NCBI GenBank assembly: GCA_008501655.1
Contig: QQUK01000350.1
Span: forward strand, 1 to 33,059
DNA length: 33,059 bases
DNA from: Calditrichota bacterium
GTDB taxonomy: Bacteria > Zixibacteria > MSB-5A5 > GN15 > FEB-12
Direction of reading: 5' to 3'
Part shown: one piece after another, positions 22,032 through 30,868 of the stretch
How the letters are laid out: the number at the start of each line of letters is the position of its first letter
How positions within the stretch are numbered: position 1 is the first letter of the stretch
Position numbers and translations under genes: made by a program
Notes under the pieces: generated by a model
Told to the model about the DNA's origin: nothing
Database searches by the model: none
What the model saw: only the letters and a program-made list of their open reading frames with translations

Positions 22032-22886
22032 TTAATGCACGACGACTGATATCTGCTGATTTTTTTTGCGCCGTTCCCGATAAAAAAGTAATCCAACAAA
22101 TACTGATAACACTATCAGAGTTATTGCTCCGCCAAGTCGCATAACATTGCCGGCAAAGACAACATAGCCTTTGGAATCCGGGTCATAGTGATAACAGTAT
22201 AAAATTATTCTATCTATTGTATTTCCAATCTTCCCTTCCGATGCCTCAAGCAGCGAAAATTTCAGATCATTTGTTTTAAATTCAACACCGTAGAGATAAC
22301 GGCTGATTGTTCCGTTTTCGGTCAGCAGGTAGATGACAGCCGGATGGGCATACTGTCCGATCTCTTCATCATAACGGTACTGAAAACCGACCGCATCGGC
22401 AAGAGCCTGCGATTGCGTTGAATCACCGACTAGAAACTTCCAGCCTTTTTCAGCTGAAGGAATATCCATTGCCGTCAGGTAATTCGCTTTTTTGGCAGCA
22501 GCGAGATTGAAATCTTCTCTATGATTAATGGAAACCGCTACCATTTGAAAATCTTCACCCGGTTTTATATCGAGACTGCGAACCCCTTCGATAAGTCCGT
22601 TGAAAACAAGATTGCAGAGCATCGGACATTTATAGTAACCGAGAACAAGCAAAACCGGTTGTTCCTGATTAAAGTAAGAGCCGATTGTGACTTCGTTTCC
22701 GGAATCATCAATAAACCTTAAATCCATCGGGATTTTATCACCGAGATGCTCTTCAACATCAACACCTTTGAGTTCCTCGACTTCATCTTTGATAACCTGT
22801 GCGGATACCAATGAGACAAAGACGATGTTGACCCAAATTAGGTATATTAACAAAATACCGGACTTTTTTATTTTATTCTTTTTCAC
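22032..22886 (-). CDS. SCO1/SenC family copper chaperone with C-terminal membrane helix
   Basis: This 284-residue protein has an N-terminal signal or anchor (about 10-29, ending VSAQ), a thioredoxin-like Sco domain with Cys87 and Cys91 in YKCPMLCN and His181 in YAHPAVIYLL, and a C-terminal membrane helix (about 245-266) followed by a basic end RERRKKN. The long form with a C-terminal helix is the type commonly linked with Act-Cox operons. It probably serves copper insertion into CoxB, whose gene follows after 25 bases. With the shorter Sco at 16744 this operon carries two, which may divide CuA delivery and thiol reduction. Confidence 0.93.
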   Translation of the reverse strand: MKKNKIKKSGILLIYLIWVNIVFVSLVSAQVIKDEVEELKGVDVEEHLGDKIPMDLRFIDDSGNEVTIGSYFNQEQPVLLVLGYYKCPMLCNLVFNGLIEGVRSLDIKPGEDFQMVAVSINHREDFNLAAAKKANYLTAMDIPSAEKGWKFLVGDSTQSQALADAVGFQYRYDEEIGQYAHPAVIYLLTENGTISRYLYGVEFKTNDLKFSLLEASEGKIGNTIDRIILYCYHYDPDSKGYVVFAGNVMRLGGAITLIVLSVFVGLLFYRERRKKNQQISVVVH

Positions 22887-22908
22887 AATCGTACTATCTC
22901 TAATTTAT

Positions 22909-23223
22909 TTACTTACCTGATAAATTTTCTTTGAGATACAACTCAATAGCTGAATCAAGGGGGATTGAATAAATACCTTTAGTCGTATCAATCAGATGAT
23001 ATCCTCTTAAAACGGAGTCTTCCCGAGCGTGCAGTTCCTGCAGTGAAACAGACTGAGGTTTGAGAACTTCCTCATACACAACCCGTTCTTTTTCAATTAA
23101 GAAATATTCATTCAGAACGATTAATGAGACAACAATAAAAAGAACCGTTAATAACCCAACGATTGTCAACATCTTGATATCGACATCCCTTTTCTCATAT
23201 CCCGCATTGTTATGTTCTGACAT
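22909..23223 (-). CDS. Small single-pass membrane protein of Act/Cox operons, function unknown
   Basis: The 104-residue protein has a cytoplasmic N-terminus of about 18 residues, one membrane helix (about 19-38, LTIVGLLTVLFIVVSLIVL) and an exposed C-terminal part with LHAREDSVLRGYHLID and GIYSIPLDSAIELYL. I recognise this pattern (L-x-x-R-E-D/E ... Y ... G-I/V-x-x-I-P-I/L-D-x-A-x-E) from small proteins encoded beside oxidase and Act genes in other phyla, but I know no assigned function. It is tightly placed between actF (10 bases) and sco (22 bases), so an accessory or small structural role in the Act-caa3 assembly is plausible. Confidence 0.8.
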   Translation of the reverse strand: MSEHNNAGYEKRDVDIKMLTIVGLLTVLFIVVSLIVLNEYFLIEKERVVYEEVLKPQSVSLQELHAREDSVLRGYHLIDTTKGIYSIPLDSAIELYLKENLSGK

Positions 23224-23233
23224 CTGTCATTTC

Positions 23234-24433
23234 CTAACTGTTTAAAAACTTCATCGATTTTTCCAATGTCGGATCTTTAAGCGCCAATACCGGTTTTGAA
23301 GTCAGTTGTCTCCAGAAATAGAAGAAAAAGAGTCCACCGATACCGATAAGAGGAGCTAAATCCAATATTGAGAAATGAACACCATCTTTATAATGTGTTG
23401 GCAATACCAGCCAATACAAATCTACATAACGCATAATCAATATCCAGGAACACATGAAAAAGATAACCGGAGTAAACCGTTTTGAAGCCCGGAAGATAAG
23501 GGCAATGAACGGAAAGACAAAATGTCCGAATATCAAAAGCAGTGAAATCGGTTCCCAACTGTTATCCCAGCGGTATAAAAACCAGAAATTTTCTTCAGGA
23601 AGGTTTGCATACCAGATCAGGAAATATTGCGAAAATGCCATATAGGACCAGAAAATAATAAATCCGAATATCAGTTTCATTAAATCATGATAATGTTCAA
23701 TAGTAACTTCATTTTTAAGAATACCGTTCTTTCTAAGATACAATAAAACGATGACTAAAAATGTAAGTCCGGATAAAAATGCACCGGAGAAGTAATAAAC
23801 TCCAAAAATTGTTGAGAACCAGTGTGCATCAAGTGCCATCAACCAGTCAAATGATGCAAATGTTGATGACAGGGCGAATAAGATAATGCCCGGTGCAGAA
23901 ATCTTTCTGAATCTTCTGCTAAGTGCCGGTGTGTGTGCTTTATCCTGCTCAGCTGATGATTTATTCAGTAGAAATGAAAAGATAATCCAGATGGCAAAAT
24001 AACCGGCTGAACGGATATAGAAAAATACCGGGTTCAAAAACCCTTCTTTTTTAGCAAGCAGTGCATCAAAGTTTTCCGACGCCGGGTCCATAATTCCTTC
24101 ATGTGACCAATGGAACAGGTCATGAAGCCCGAAAATAATCGGAATAAACAGAATCAGGAAAAGCGGGAAAGCTGATGCTAACGCTTCGGAAACTTTTCGC
24201 AAAACAGTTGACCAGTTTGCCTGGGTAATATGATGCAGCATAGTGAAAAAGAGACAGCCTAAAGAGACAGATAACCAGAAAATCAATGCGGTCAGGTAAT
24301 TCAGATAAAAATGAGCGGAGTCATTCATATAGCCAATTACTGAAATGCCTAAAAAGACAACACCGACTACCAGTGAGATTATACCGATTTTACCCGGGTC
24401 TTTAAACGTATATGTCGTTGAATCAAAATTCAT
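23234..24433 (-). CDS. actF: Alternative complex III subunit ActF (NrfD-like membrane subunit)
   Basis: The 399-residue protein has about ten membrane helices and belongs to the second NrfD-like subunit of the quinol:cytochrome c/ electron acceptor oxidoreductase. Features include the FYLNYLTALIFWLSVSLGCLFFTMLHH start, shown here by its key parts LGCLFFTMLHHIT and HDLFHWSHEGI, and the FDWLMALDAHWFSTIFGVYYF segment (residues about 183-203), which is typical of ActF. ActF is the non-quinone-binding-proven partner of ActC and may form part of the proton path. It lies 11 bases after actE. Confidence 0.94.
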   Translation of the reverse strand: MNFDSTTYTFKDPGKIGIISLVVGVVFLGISVIGYMNDSAHFYLNYLTALIFWLSVSLGCLFFTMLHHITQANWSTVLRKVSEALASAFPLFLILFIPIIFGLHDLFHWSHEGIMDPASENFDALLAKKEGFLNPVFFYIRSAGYFAIWIIFSFLLNKSSAEQDKAHTPALSRRFRKISAPGIILFALSSTFASFDWLMALDAHWFSTIFGVYYFSGAFLSGLTFLVIVLLYLRKNGILKNEVTIEHYHDLMKLIFGFIIFWSYMAFSQYFLIWYANLPEENFWFLYRWDNSWEPISLLLIFGHFVFPFIALIFRASKRFTPVIFFMCSWILIMRYVDLYWLVLPTHYKDGVHFSILDLAPLIGIGGLFFFYFWRQLTSKPVLALKDPTLEKSMKFLNS

Positions 24434-24444
24434 AATTTTTCTCT

Positions 24445-25056
24445 TTATAAGTTCCCTCTTTGACTCTGCGGTACATCTTCAATCGTTGCATCGTGACTTC
24501 TCTGTAAAGCTCTGAAGAATGCGATTATCGCCCAGCGGTCTTCTTCCGGAATCTGATATTTGTACGGCTGCATATTTCGGATACCATTTGTAATCACATC
24601 AAATATCCGTCCATTAGGATAAGCTTTGACTGAATCGGTATGAAATGACGGCGGCGGGACTAATCCACGTTCGACAACGATACCGCGACCGGTGCCTGTT
24701 CTTCCATGACAAGGGGAGCAGTAGATATTATATCTTTGGTGACCTCTTTCAACAAGTTCTCTACCGAACATTATTTTATCCGGGAAGCCTTTGATAAAAT
24801 CACCTTTTTCATCTTTCCCATAATAAAATTCAGTATCTTCTTTAAGTTCACCACGTGCAACGGTCCCTTCAACTATCGGACGCATTGTAGCACCATCTTC
24901 AAAGAAATTCGATTCAGCCTGCGGACGATATTTTTCCTGATTATCCATATTCGGATTGATATGTATCGGTTCATCTTTTGACGGTCTTCCCTGATAACAG
25001 CCAAGAAGCATCAGCAGTGAACAAGCTATTACTGTATGTGTCAGAATTTTCTTCAT
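24445..25056 (-). CDS. actE: Alternative complex III subunit ActE (monoheme cytochrome c lipoprotein)
   Basis: The 203-residue protein begins with a lipoprotein signal: hydrophobic core then LLGC with Cys20 as lipid site. The cytochrome domain has CSPCH at 113-117 and a likely Met162 ligand in RNMQPYKY. ActE carries electrons out of the Act complex to the oxidase. The conserved front half (RPSKDEPIHINPNMDNQ..) matches ActE proteins. Its ATG overlaps the actD stop by one base (TAATG). Confidence 0.95.
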   Translation of the reverse strand: MKKILTHTVIACSLLMLLGCYQGRPSKDEPIHINPNMDNQEKYRPQAESNFFEDGATMRPIVEGTVARGELKEDTEFYYGKDEKGDFIKGFPDKIMFGRELVERGHQRYNIYCSPCHGRTGTGRGIVVERGLVPPPSFHTDSVKAYPNGRIFDVITNGIRNMQPYKYQIPEEDRWAIIAFFRALQRSHDATIEDVPQSQRGNL

Positions 25057-25589
25057 TAGTCTTTAACTACCTCCACATTTTTCCCGCCGATTGAAGAAAG
25101 GAATGATTTAACTTTTTCTTCATCATATTTCGGATCATCGGATTCAACCGAAACAAAAAATCCGCCATCGGAAAATTTACCGAAATTCTGGGAGAAAAAC
25201 AGCGGGTGGAACAAACGCGGTAATTTATTTAAAGCAAGCATTCCGAAAAAGGCTCCGAATGCTGACATAAGAATCGTTATAGCAAAAATAACCGGCACAA
25301 ATGCCTGCCAGGAAAACAGCGGTTTACCGGAAACAACCATCGGATAACCGTATATATTTGTATAATAGGTCAAGGCAATCATGCCGAGCATGCCTGATGC
25401 TCCCATAAACCCGATAATATACCCAAGCGGCGAGCGTTTCAGTCCCATCGCCTGATCCATACCATGTATCGGAAACGGAGAATGACAATCGTAATTTTTA
25501 TATCCTTCAGCGTTCATTTTTTCAGCAGCATGAAGAAGCGAACCGCTTGATTCAAACTCGGCAATTATAACATTCATTTTCTTAGCCAT
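25056..25589 (-). CDS. actD: Alternative complex III subunit ActD (DUF3341)
   Basis: The 177-residue protein starts with a small soluble domain containing AAEKMNAEGYKNYDCHSPFP, followed by HGMDQAMGLKRSPLG, the DUF3341 signature, then two membrane helices (about 60-80 and 95-120) and a C-terminal segment with SDGGFFVSVESDDPKYDEE. ActD is a membrane-attached subunit of unknown exact role in the Act complex. It starts 2 bases after actC. Confidence 0.95.
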   Translation of the reverse strand: MAKKMNVIIAEFESSGSLLHAAEKMNAEGYKNYDCHSPFPIHGMDQAMGLKRSPLGYIIGFMGASGMLGMIALTYYTNIYGYPMVVSGKPLFSWQAFVPVIFAITILMSAFGAFFGMLALNKLPRLFHPLFFSQNFGKFSDGGFFVSVESDDPKYDEEKVKSFLSSIGGKNVEVVKD

Positions 25590-25591
25590 AT

Positions 25592-26968
25592 CTAATGTCC
25601 TCCTCCATGATGAGGGTCAGCCTCAGGCAGAACACCTTTTACTTCGGACATCGCGACCATCGGGAGATACCGCAGGAACAGAAGGAATAGAGTAAAGAAT
25701 AGCCCGAATGAACCTATATATATACCTATATCAAAAATCGTTGGTGAATAATAATCCCAGCTCGACGGGAGATAATCTCTGGAAAGGGTTACTACAATAA
25801 CAAAACGTTCAAACCACATACCGATATTGATGACGATAGAAACAATAAACATTACCGGGATCGAGTTACGCAGTTTCTTAAACCAGAACAGCTGCGGTGA
25901 AATTACGTTACAGGAAATCATAATCCAGTATGCCCAGGCATAAGGACCAAACGCTCTGTTTATAAAAGCAAACCGTTCAACTTCAGAACCGGAATACCAG
26001 GCAATAAAAAATTCCATCGAGTATGCATAACCGACCATTGTACCGGTCAACAGCATAATAATATTCATACGTTCCAAAACTTTCGGAGTGAATACATGCT
26101 CAAGATCAAATGCTTTTCGGGCAATCAGCGAAAGGGTCATCACCATTGCAAAACCGGAGAAAATTGCACCGGCAACAAAGTATGGCGGGAAAATTGTCGT
26201 ATGCCAGCCGGGAATCAATGAGGTCGCAAAGTCAGTTGATACGATTGAGTGAACAGAAAGTACCAGCGGAGTTGAAATACCGGCAAGTACGAGATATGCC
26301 AATTCATAATGTTTCCACTGCTTGTTACCGCCGCGCCATCCAAGTGAGAATATACCATACATGATTTTTTTGATTTTATCGGTAGCACGATCACGGAGGG
26401 TTGCTAAATCAGGAATCAGCCCGACATACCAGAACAGAAGGGAACAGGTAAAATAGGTACTGACCGCAAACGTATCCCAGAGAAGCGGTGAACGGAAGTT
26501 CGGCCACATGCCCATCTGGTTTGGAATTGGAAACACCCAGTAGATAACCCAGATACGGCCGACATGTATAGCCGGGAACAAGAGGGCACAGATAACAGCA
26601 AAAATTGTCATCGCTTCCGCGAATCTATTAATCGATGTTCTCCATCTTTGACGGAGCAGGAACAGAATCGCCGAGATAAGCGTACCTGCGTGCCCGATAC
26701 CAACCCACCAGACGAAATTTACAATCGCCCAACCCCAGCCAACCGGGTTATTGAGACCCCAGATTCCGGTACCTTCCCAGAAGAGGAATGCGAGTATCCC
26801 AAAAAGCATCAAAGTCAGGGAACCGGAAATTGTAAAGAGAATATACCAGATTTTCCCCGGCTTCTTTTCTACAACCCTGGAAACATTGTCGGTAATCGTT
26901 TCAAATGTCGGATTACCTTCAATCAAGACTTCTTTCTGAACTTTTAAATCTGTTAGATCTTTACTCAC
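25592..26968 (-). CDS. actC: Alternative complex III subunit ActC (NrfD family, quinol-binding)
   Basis: The 458-residue protein has about ten helices. It shows the NrfD-type pattern GLNNPVGWGWAIVNFVWWVG and GHAGTLISAILFLLRQRWR in the first helices, and SMEFFIAWYSG later. ActC is the membrane subunit that takes electrons from menaquinol and passes them to the iron-sulfur domain of ActB. The cytoplasmic C-terminus ends ADPHHGGGH. It lies 29 bases after actB and 2 before actD. Confidence 0.97.
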   Translation of the reverse strand: MSKDLTDLKVQKEVLIEGNPTFETITDNVSRVVEKKPGKIWYILFTISGSLTLMLFGILAFLFWEGTGIWGLNNPVGWGWAIVNFVWWVGIGHAGTLISAILFLLRQRWRTSINRFAEAMTIFAVICALLFPAIHVGRIWVIYWVFPIPNQMGMWPNFRSPLLWDTFAVSTYFTCSLLFWYVGLIPDLATLRDRATDKIKKIMYGIFSLGWRGGNKQWKHYELAYLVLAGISTPLVLSVHSIVSTDFATSLIPGWHTTIFPPYFVAGAIFSGFAMVMTLSLIARKAFDLEHVFTPKVLERMNIIMLLTGTMVGYAYSMEFFIAWYSGSEVERFAFINRAFGPYAWAYWIMISCNVISPQLFWFKKLRNSIPVMFIVSIVINIGMWFERFVIVVTLSRDYLPSSWDYYSPTIFDIGIYIGSFGLFFTLFLLFLRYLPMVAMSEVKGVLPEADPHHGGGH

Positions 26969-26997
26969 GTAATCTATACCTTACAATTATATCAATC

Positions 26998-29955
26998 TTA
27001 TCCGTGATGTTCCGTTTGAGACTCCTGCGCACCCGGCATATTTTTATTTTTATTCCGGATTTTAGCAAGATATGTCGTTCTCGGACGGACATTCAACTCA
27101 CCCAACAATGCATAGTTTCTGTTGCGCTGTTTAATTCTGACTACATCAGATTCTTTATCCATCAAATCACCAAAAGCGATTGCATTTGCAGGACATGCCT
27201 GCTGACAGGCAGCGACAACTTCACCATCTTTGATTCTTCTATCATCTTTTTTCGCTTCTATTTTAGCTTTACTGATGCGCTGGACACAATAGGTGCATTT
27301 TTCCATCACACCGCGGGAGCGAACTGTTACATCCGGATTCATCGCCATTTTGACGATTTCCGGTGTTTCCTTGGTAAAGTTGAAGAAATTAAAACGGCGA
27401 ACTTTATACGGACAGTTGTTGGAGCAATACCGGGTACCTATACAGCGGTTGTATACCATTGTATTAAGACCTTCGTCATCATGAACAGTAGCCGCAACCG
27501 GGCAAACCTGCTCACAAGGGGCAAGTTCACAATGGTGACAGGCAACCGGCTGGTGGACCATTTCTACAGATGATGAATCATCTACATCACCGGCGAAATA
27601 ACGATCGACACGAATCCAATGCATTTCACGACCATTCCGTACTTCTTCTTTTCCGATAATCGGAATATTATTTTCAGACTGACAGGCGATTGTACAGGCA
27701 TTACATCCAGTACAGGTAGTCAAATCTATCGCCATACCCCACTGATAACCTTTATCATATTTAAACTCATCCCACATCGATTCAAGAGGCGGATGATGTA
27801 CCGCATGCGGTGCAAATTCGGGATGACCTTCATAGTAATCTTTTGTAGCTTCACGAATAATCGGCCGTTCTTCCATTGACCAGTGATCCTGGACATTGGC
27901 AATTTCATAAGTCCGACCGGTTCCGGCAATCGTAACACCGGAGGCAAAATCCATTGTAGAAGCTGTCCGAAGCGGATAAACATCATGCCCGGCATCTTCA
28001 GCAACACGGCCGATACCTTTGCGTCCGTACCCAAGAGCAACAACAACCACATCATCTGCGGTACCCGGAACGATCCAAAGGGGCATTTGGACTTCGGCAT
28101 CGTTAACTGAAAGTGTAATTAAATCTTCGGAGTTAAAACCAAGCTTGTCGGCAGTCTTTTTAGAAACCTGAGCAACATTATCCCAGGCAACTCTTGTAAC
28201 GGTATCAGGAAGTTCCTGGAGCCAGCCGTTATTTGTAAAACGACCGTCATACACAGCTGGAGAAGCAGCAAAAATAATCTCGTAACCATCTTCATCACCA
28301 GAACCAGGAGAATTAATATTTTTTAACTTAAACGAAATCGATTCTGAGTTTAATGAAGAATTAGCCAGAAGACCATCGTGCAAGACCTTTTTCCAGCCTT
28401 TTTCAAATTCACCGGAAATCATCGGCTTCCATGTTTCCTGAACTATATCATGCCCGGATAACAATTCTCCGCTATTGATAAGATTCAGCATCTCAACCGA
28501 AGACTTTCCGTCAAACAAAGGAGCAATCAATGGCTGAACGACTGATACTGTTCCGTCCGCTGAACGGGCATCGGACCAGTATTCGAGATAATGTGATGCC
28601 GGGATATGCCAGGTGGCATGCTTTCCGGTGGCATCATTATAAAGACCGGTATGAATCACTGTTTCGACTTTTTTCATTGCCGAAGCAAACTTTAAATCTG
28701 AAGGTGCATTGTAAATTGGATCCCCACCCAACACCAGCAACGTTGAAACAGAACCGGTTTTCATTTTTTCTGTGAGCACTTGTAAATCAGAGATATGAGA
28801 AACAGAGACATCCGTCAAATTAGTATAGGTAACCGTGTTACCGTTGTTTTTCAGAACATCATTGATACCGCAGACCAAAGCATGAATTTGCGCAGACATT
28901 CTTCGTCCTGCTACAACCAATGACTTTCCACTGTTAGCCAGTAAATCTTCAACAAGGGGGTCAAGCCAGGCTTGACTGGCATCAGGTAAATTTATATTTG
29001 CGCTAACAACACCAAGTTTATCAGCTAATGCATGTACAAACCGATCAATTTCTTTCTGCTTGAGAACCAGACGATGATCAGCTGATGCTCCGGTTGAAGA
29101 AAATGCCGATTCGACCATGTATAATCGATTCATTTCAGAATGTTCATCATCAAGGTCTCTTCCGGCAGCAAATCCGGCATTGGCATTTATATTCTCAGAT
29201 TCAGTCTGAGTAAAATCAGAATCTATCGATAAAATAACTTTTGCTTTACTATAATCATAAATCGGCCGGACATCTTTATTAGTGGCAATTTTCAGCCCAT
29301 CAAAAATATTAGCATCAGAAACCGGCTCATACGTCGCCCAGACAGCTTTCGGATATACTTTTTCAAACGCTTTTTTCAAACGAGCCATTGTCGGCGAAGA
29401 GAATGATTCGGAAACAACAGCCAAACCGTCACCATTGTTAGCGCGGTATACATTATATTTTTCCGCCCAGAAAGTCAGGAAATCAGCAAATTCTTTTTCT
29501 TTCCCTTTTTCAAGGACTTTTTGTGACCTATCCGGATCATACAAGCCTAATATAGAAGCTTGAATCAAAGCATTTGACGATCCGTTAGAAGACGGATGCA
29601 TCTTATTACCTTCGATTTTAGTCGGACGACCTTCGTGACTTTCCACTACTATACCGTACGCTGAAGTACCTAACGGCATCGTAGAAGCATATTGTCTGGC
29701 AACACCGGGAATGACTTCTTCCGGCGGTTTGACGTACGGGACAATTTTCTCTTTTGGTCTCCGGCAACCGGCAATTCCTGCCATCGCAACTGAAGCACCC
29801 ATCAACGTCATAAAATTACGACGCGACCAGTCATTGTTCATTTCGGATGCACCCTCAGGAAACTCACGGGCTGTTTTCTCTTTGTATTCATCCGTAGCAA
29901 TCAGATGGTCAAGAGAACGGAAATATCTTTTTTCTTTGTTATTATCTTTTTTCAT
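26998..29955 (-). CDS. actB: Alternative complex III subunit ActB (molybdopterin-like and iron-sulfur subunit)
   Basis: With the ATG at 29955 this is a 985-residue protein. An N-terminal twin-arginine signal (Arg45-Arg46 in SRRNFMTLMG) is followed by a cysteine in GIAGC (64). A large molybdopterin-oxidoreductase-like domain (about 70-730) is known in Act complexes to lack the cofactor. The C-terminal ferredoxin domain (about 735-985) has the cysteine groups CTGCNACTIAC (748 on), CHHCELAPCEQVC, CIGTRYCSNNC and CTYC...CQQAC, enough for the four clusters of ActB. I chose this start because it gives an ATGA overlap with actA and has AGGA 8 bases upstream; the ATG at 29964 and TTG at 29973 are less suitable. 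Confidence 0.96.
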   Translation of the reverse strand: MKKDNNKEKRYFRSLDHLIATDEYKEKTAREFPEGASEMNNDWSRRNFMTLMGASVAMAGIAGCRRPKEKIVPYVKPPEEVIPGVARQYASTMPLGTSAYGIVVESHEGRPTKIEGNKMHPSSNGSSNALIQASILGLYDPDRSQKVLEKGKEKEFADFLTFWAEKYNVYRANNGDGLAVVSESFSSPTMARLKKAFEKVYPKAVWATYEPVSDANIFDGLKIATNKDVRPIYDYSKAKVILSIDSDFTQTESENINANAGFAAGRDLDDEHSEMNRLYMVESAFSSTGASADHRLVLKQKEIDRFVHALADKLGVVSANINLPDASQAWLDPLVEDLLANSGKSLVVAGRRMSAQIHALVCGINDVLKNNGNTVTYTNLTDVSVSHISDLQVLTEKMKTGSVSTLLVLGGDPIYNAPSDLKFASAMKKVETVIHTGLYNDATGKHATWHIPASHYLEYWSDARSADGTVSVVQPLIAPLFDGKSSVEMLNLINSGELLSGHDIVQETWKPMISGEFEKGWKKVLHDGLLANSSLNSESISFKLKNINSPGSGDEDGYEIIFAASPAVYDGRFTNNGWLQELPDTVTRVAWDNVAQVSKKTADKLGFNSEDLITLSVNDAEVQMPLWIVPGTADDVVVVALGYGRKGIGRVAEDAGHDVYPLRTASTMDFASGVTIAGTGRTYEIANVQDHWSMEERPIIREATKDYYEGHPEFAPHAVHHPPLESMWDEFKYDKGYQWGMAIDLTTCTGCNACTIACQSENNIPIIGKEEVRNGREMHWIRVDRYFAGDVDDSSSVEMVHQPVACHHCELAPCEQVCPVAATVHDDEGLNTMVYNRCIGTRYCSNNCPYKVRRFNFFNFTKETPEIVKMAMNPDVTVRSRGVMEKCTYCVQRISKAKIEAKKDDRRIKDGEVVAACQQACPANAIAFGDLMDKESDVVRIKQRNRNYALLGELNVRPRTTYLAKIRNKNKNMPGAQESQTEHHG

Positions 29956-30599
29956 CGATGGCATCCTGAACAATTTACCGGTGGTGAGATATTTTTCTCT
30001 TTTATCATTTGCTGTGCGAACTCATCCTGATTTTCCGGTTTTTCCCAATACATATTGGTAACTTCATCCACAGGTCTCAGATTCGGACCCGGATTCCGGT
30101 GACAATCAAGACACCAACTCATAGAAAGAGGCTCCTGCTGGGTCACTTTTTCCATTTCAGCAACATTACCATGACAGCTGATACAGCTTACACCGCGGTC
30201 AATATGTATAGAGTGATCAAAATAAGCATATTCGCCGACTTTATGAACCCGTACCCATTCGATAGGCATATCGGTCTGCCAGCTTTCGCGAACCTTTGCT
30301 AACTTATCAGAATCAGCTTTTACCAATGTATGACAATTCATACATGTTCTGGTTGGGGGGACATTAGCAACGGCTGATTTTTCAACGGAGACATGACAGT
30401 ACCGGCAATCGATACCTAAATCTCCGGCATGTAACTTATGGGAGTATTCCACCGGCTGCTCCGGTCTGAACCCGACATCGGTGTACTTCGGAGACCCGAA
30501 ATACCAGAAAAATCCGACACCGCCGATACCGACAACCGCTGCTCCTACAGCTAAAAATAAGGGGATTCTGTTTGTCCACTCAGGAAATATCTGCGCCAA
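29952..30599 (-). CDS. actA: Alternative complex III subunit ActA (pentaheme cytochrome c)
   Basis: The 215-residue protein has one N-terminal membrane helix (about 13-33) and five CxxCH motifs starting at residues 65, 86, 139, 163 and 210 (CRYCH, CMNCH, CISCH, CLDCH, CSGCH). This is the pentaheme cytochrome that forms part of the electron route of Act. The last motif ends one residue before the stop. It is the first gene of the 14-gene operon, with a promoter about 70 bases upstream. Confidence 0.96.
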   Translation of the reverse strand: MAQIFPEWTNRIPLFLAVGAAVVGIGGVGFFWYFGSPKYTDVGFRPEQPVEYSHKLHAGDLGIDCRYCHVSVEKSAVANVPPTRTCMNCHTLVKADSDKLAKVRESWQTDMPIEWVRVHKVGEYAYFDHSIHIDRGVSCISCHGNVAEMEKVTQQEPLSMSWCLDCHRNPGPNLRPVDEVTNMYWEKPENQDEFAQQMIKEKNISPPVNCSGCHR

Positions 30600-30667
30600 T
30601 TATCAATCCTAAATTTCTATTCCCAAACCTCAAAAAGGTTTAATTATCTATCACACAATCGAAGCCA

Positions 30668-30696
30668 AACATAGAGCAAAGAGACAGTAAAGTCAA
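30668..30696 (-). promoter_or_regulatory. Promoter of the act-cox operon
   Basis: Minus strand: TTGACT (30691-30696), 17-base spacer, TATGTT (30668-30673). The -35 box matches 5 of 6 and the -10 box 4 of 6. The TTGACTTTA stretch equals the one in the atp promoter. The leader to actA would be about 60 bases. It sits in the 269-base gap after ctaB; the rest of that gap is AT-rich with no gene. Confidence 0.6.
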
Positions 30697-30868
30697 CAGA
30701 AAAAAGACGTTTAAGAACCAATTAGTCCATTTATTCCGTTCTTTTTATGTCTCTCTATTTATCGGGCTAAGTATTAGTCAATATTCTAGTTAATCTCTTA
30801 TAAAAATCAACAAGAAAAAATAGACTATTTTGTTTTTATTCTATCTCCGTTTAAATCAAACTAACTTT

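Noticed and set aside
26905..27573. Plus-strand open frame of 222 codons
   Set aside because: It lies opposite the iron-sulfur part of actB, is rich in Phe/Ile/Cys without domain sense, and has no operon context; it is an antisense shadow.
29752..29830. Twin-arginine region of ActB read as a lipoprotein signal because of GIAGC
   Set aside because: The cysteine at 64 follows the twin-arginine core, but ActB is not known to be a lipoprotein and the lipobox match (IAGC) is only suggestive, so no lipid site was annotated.
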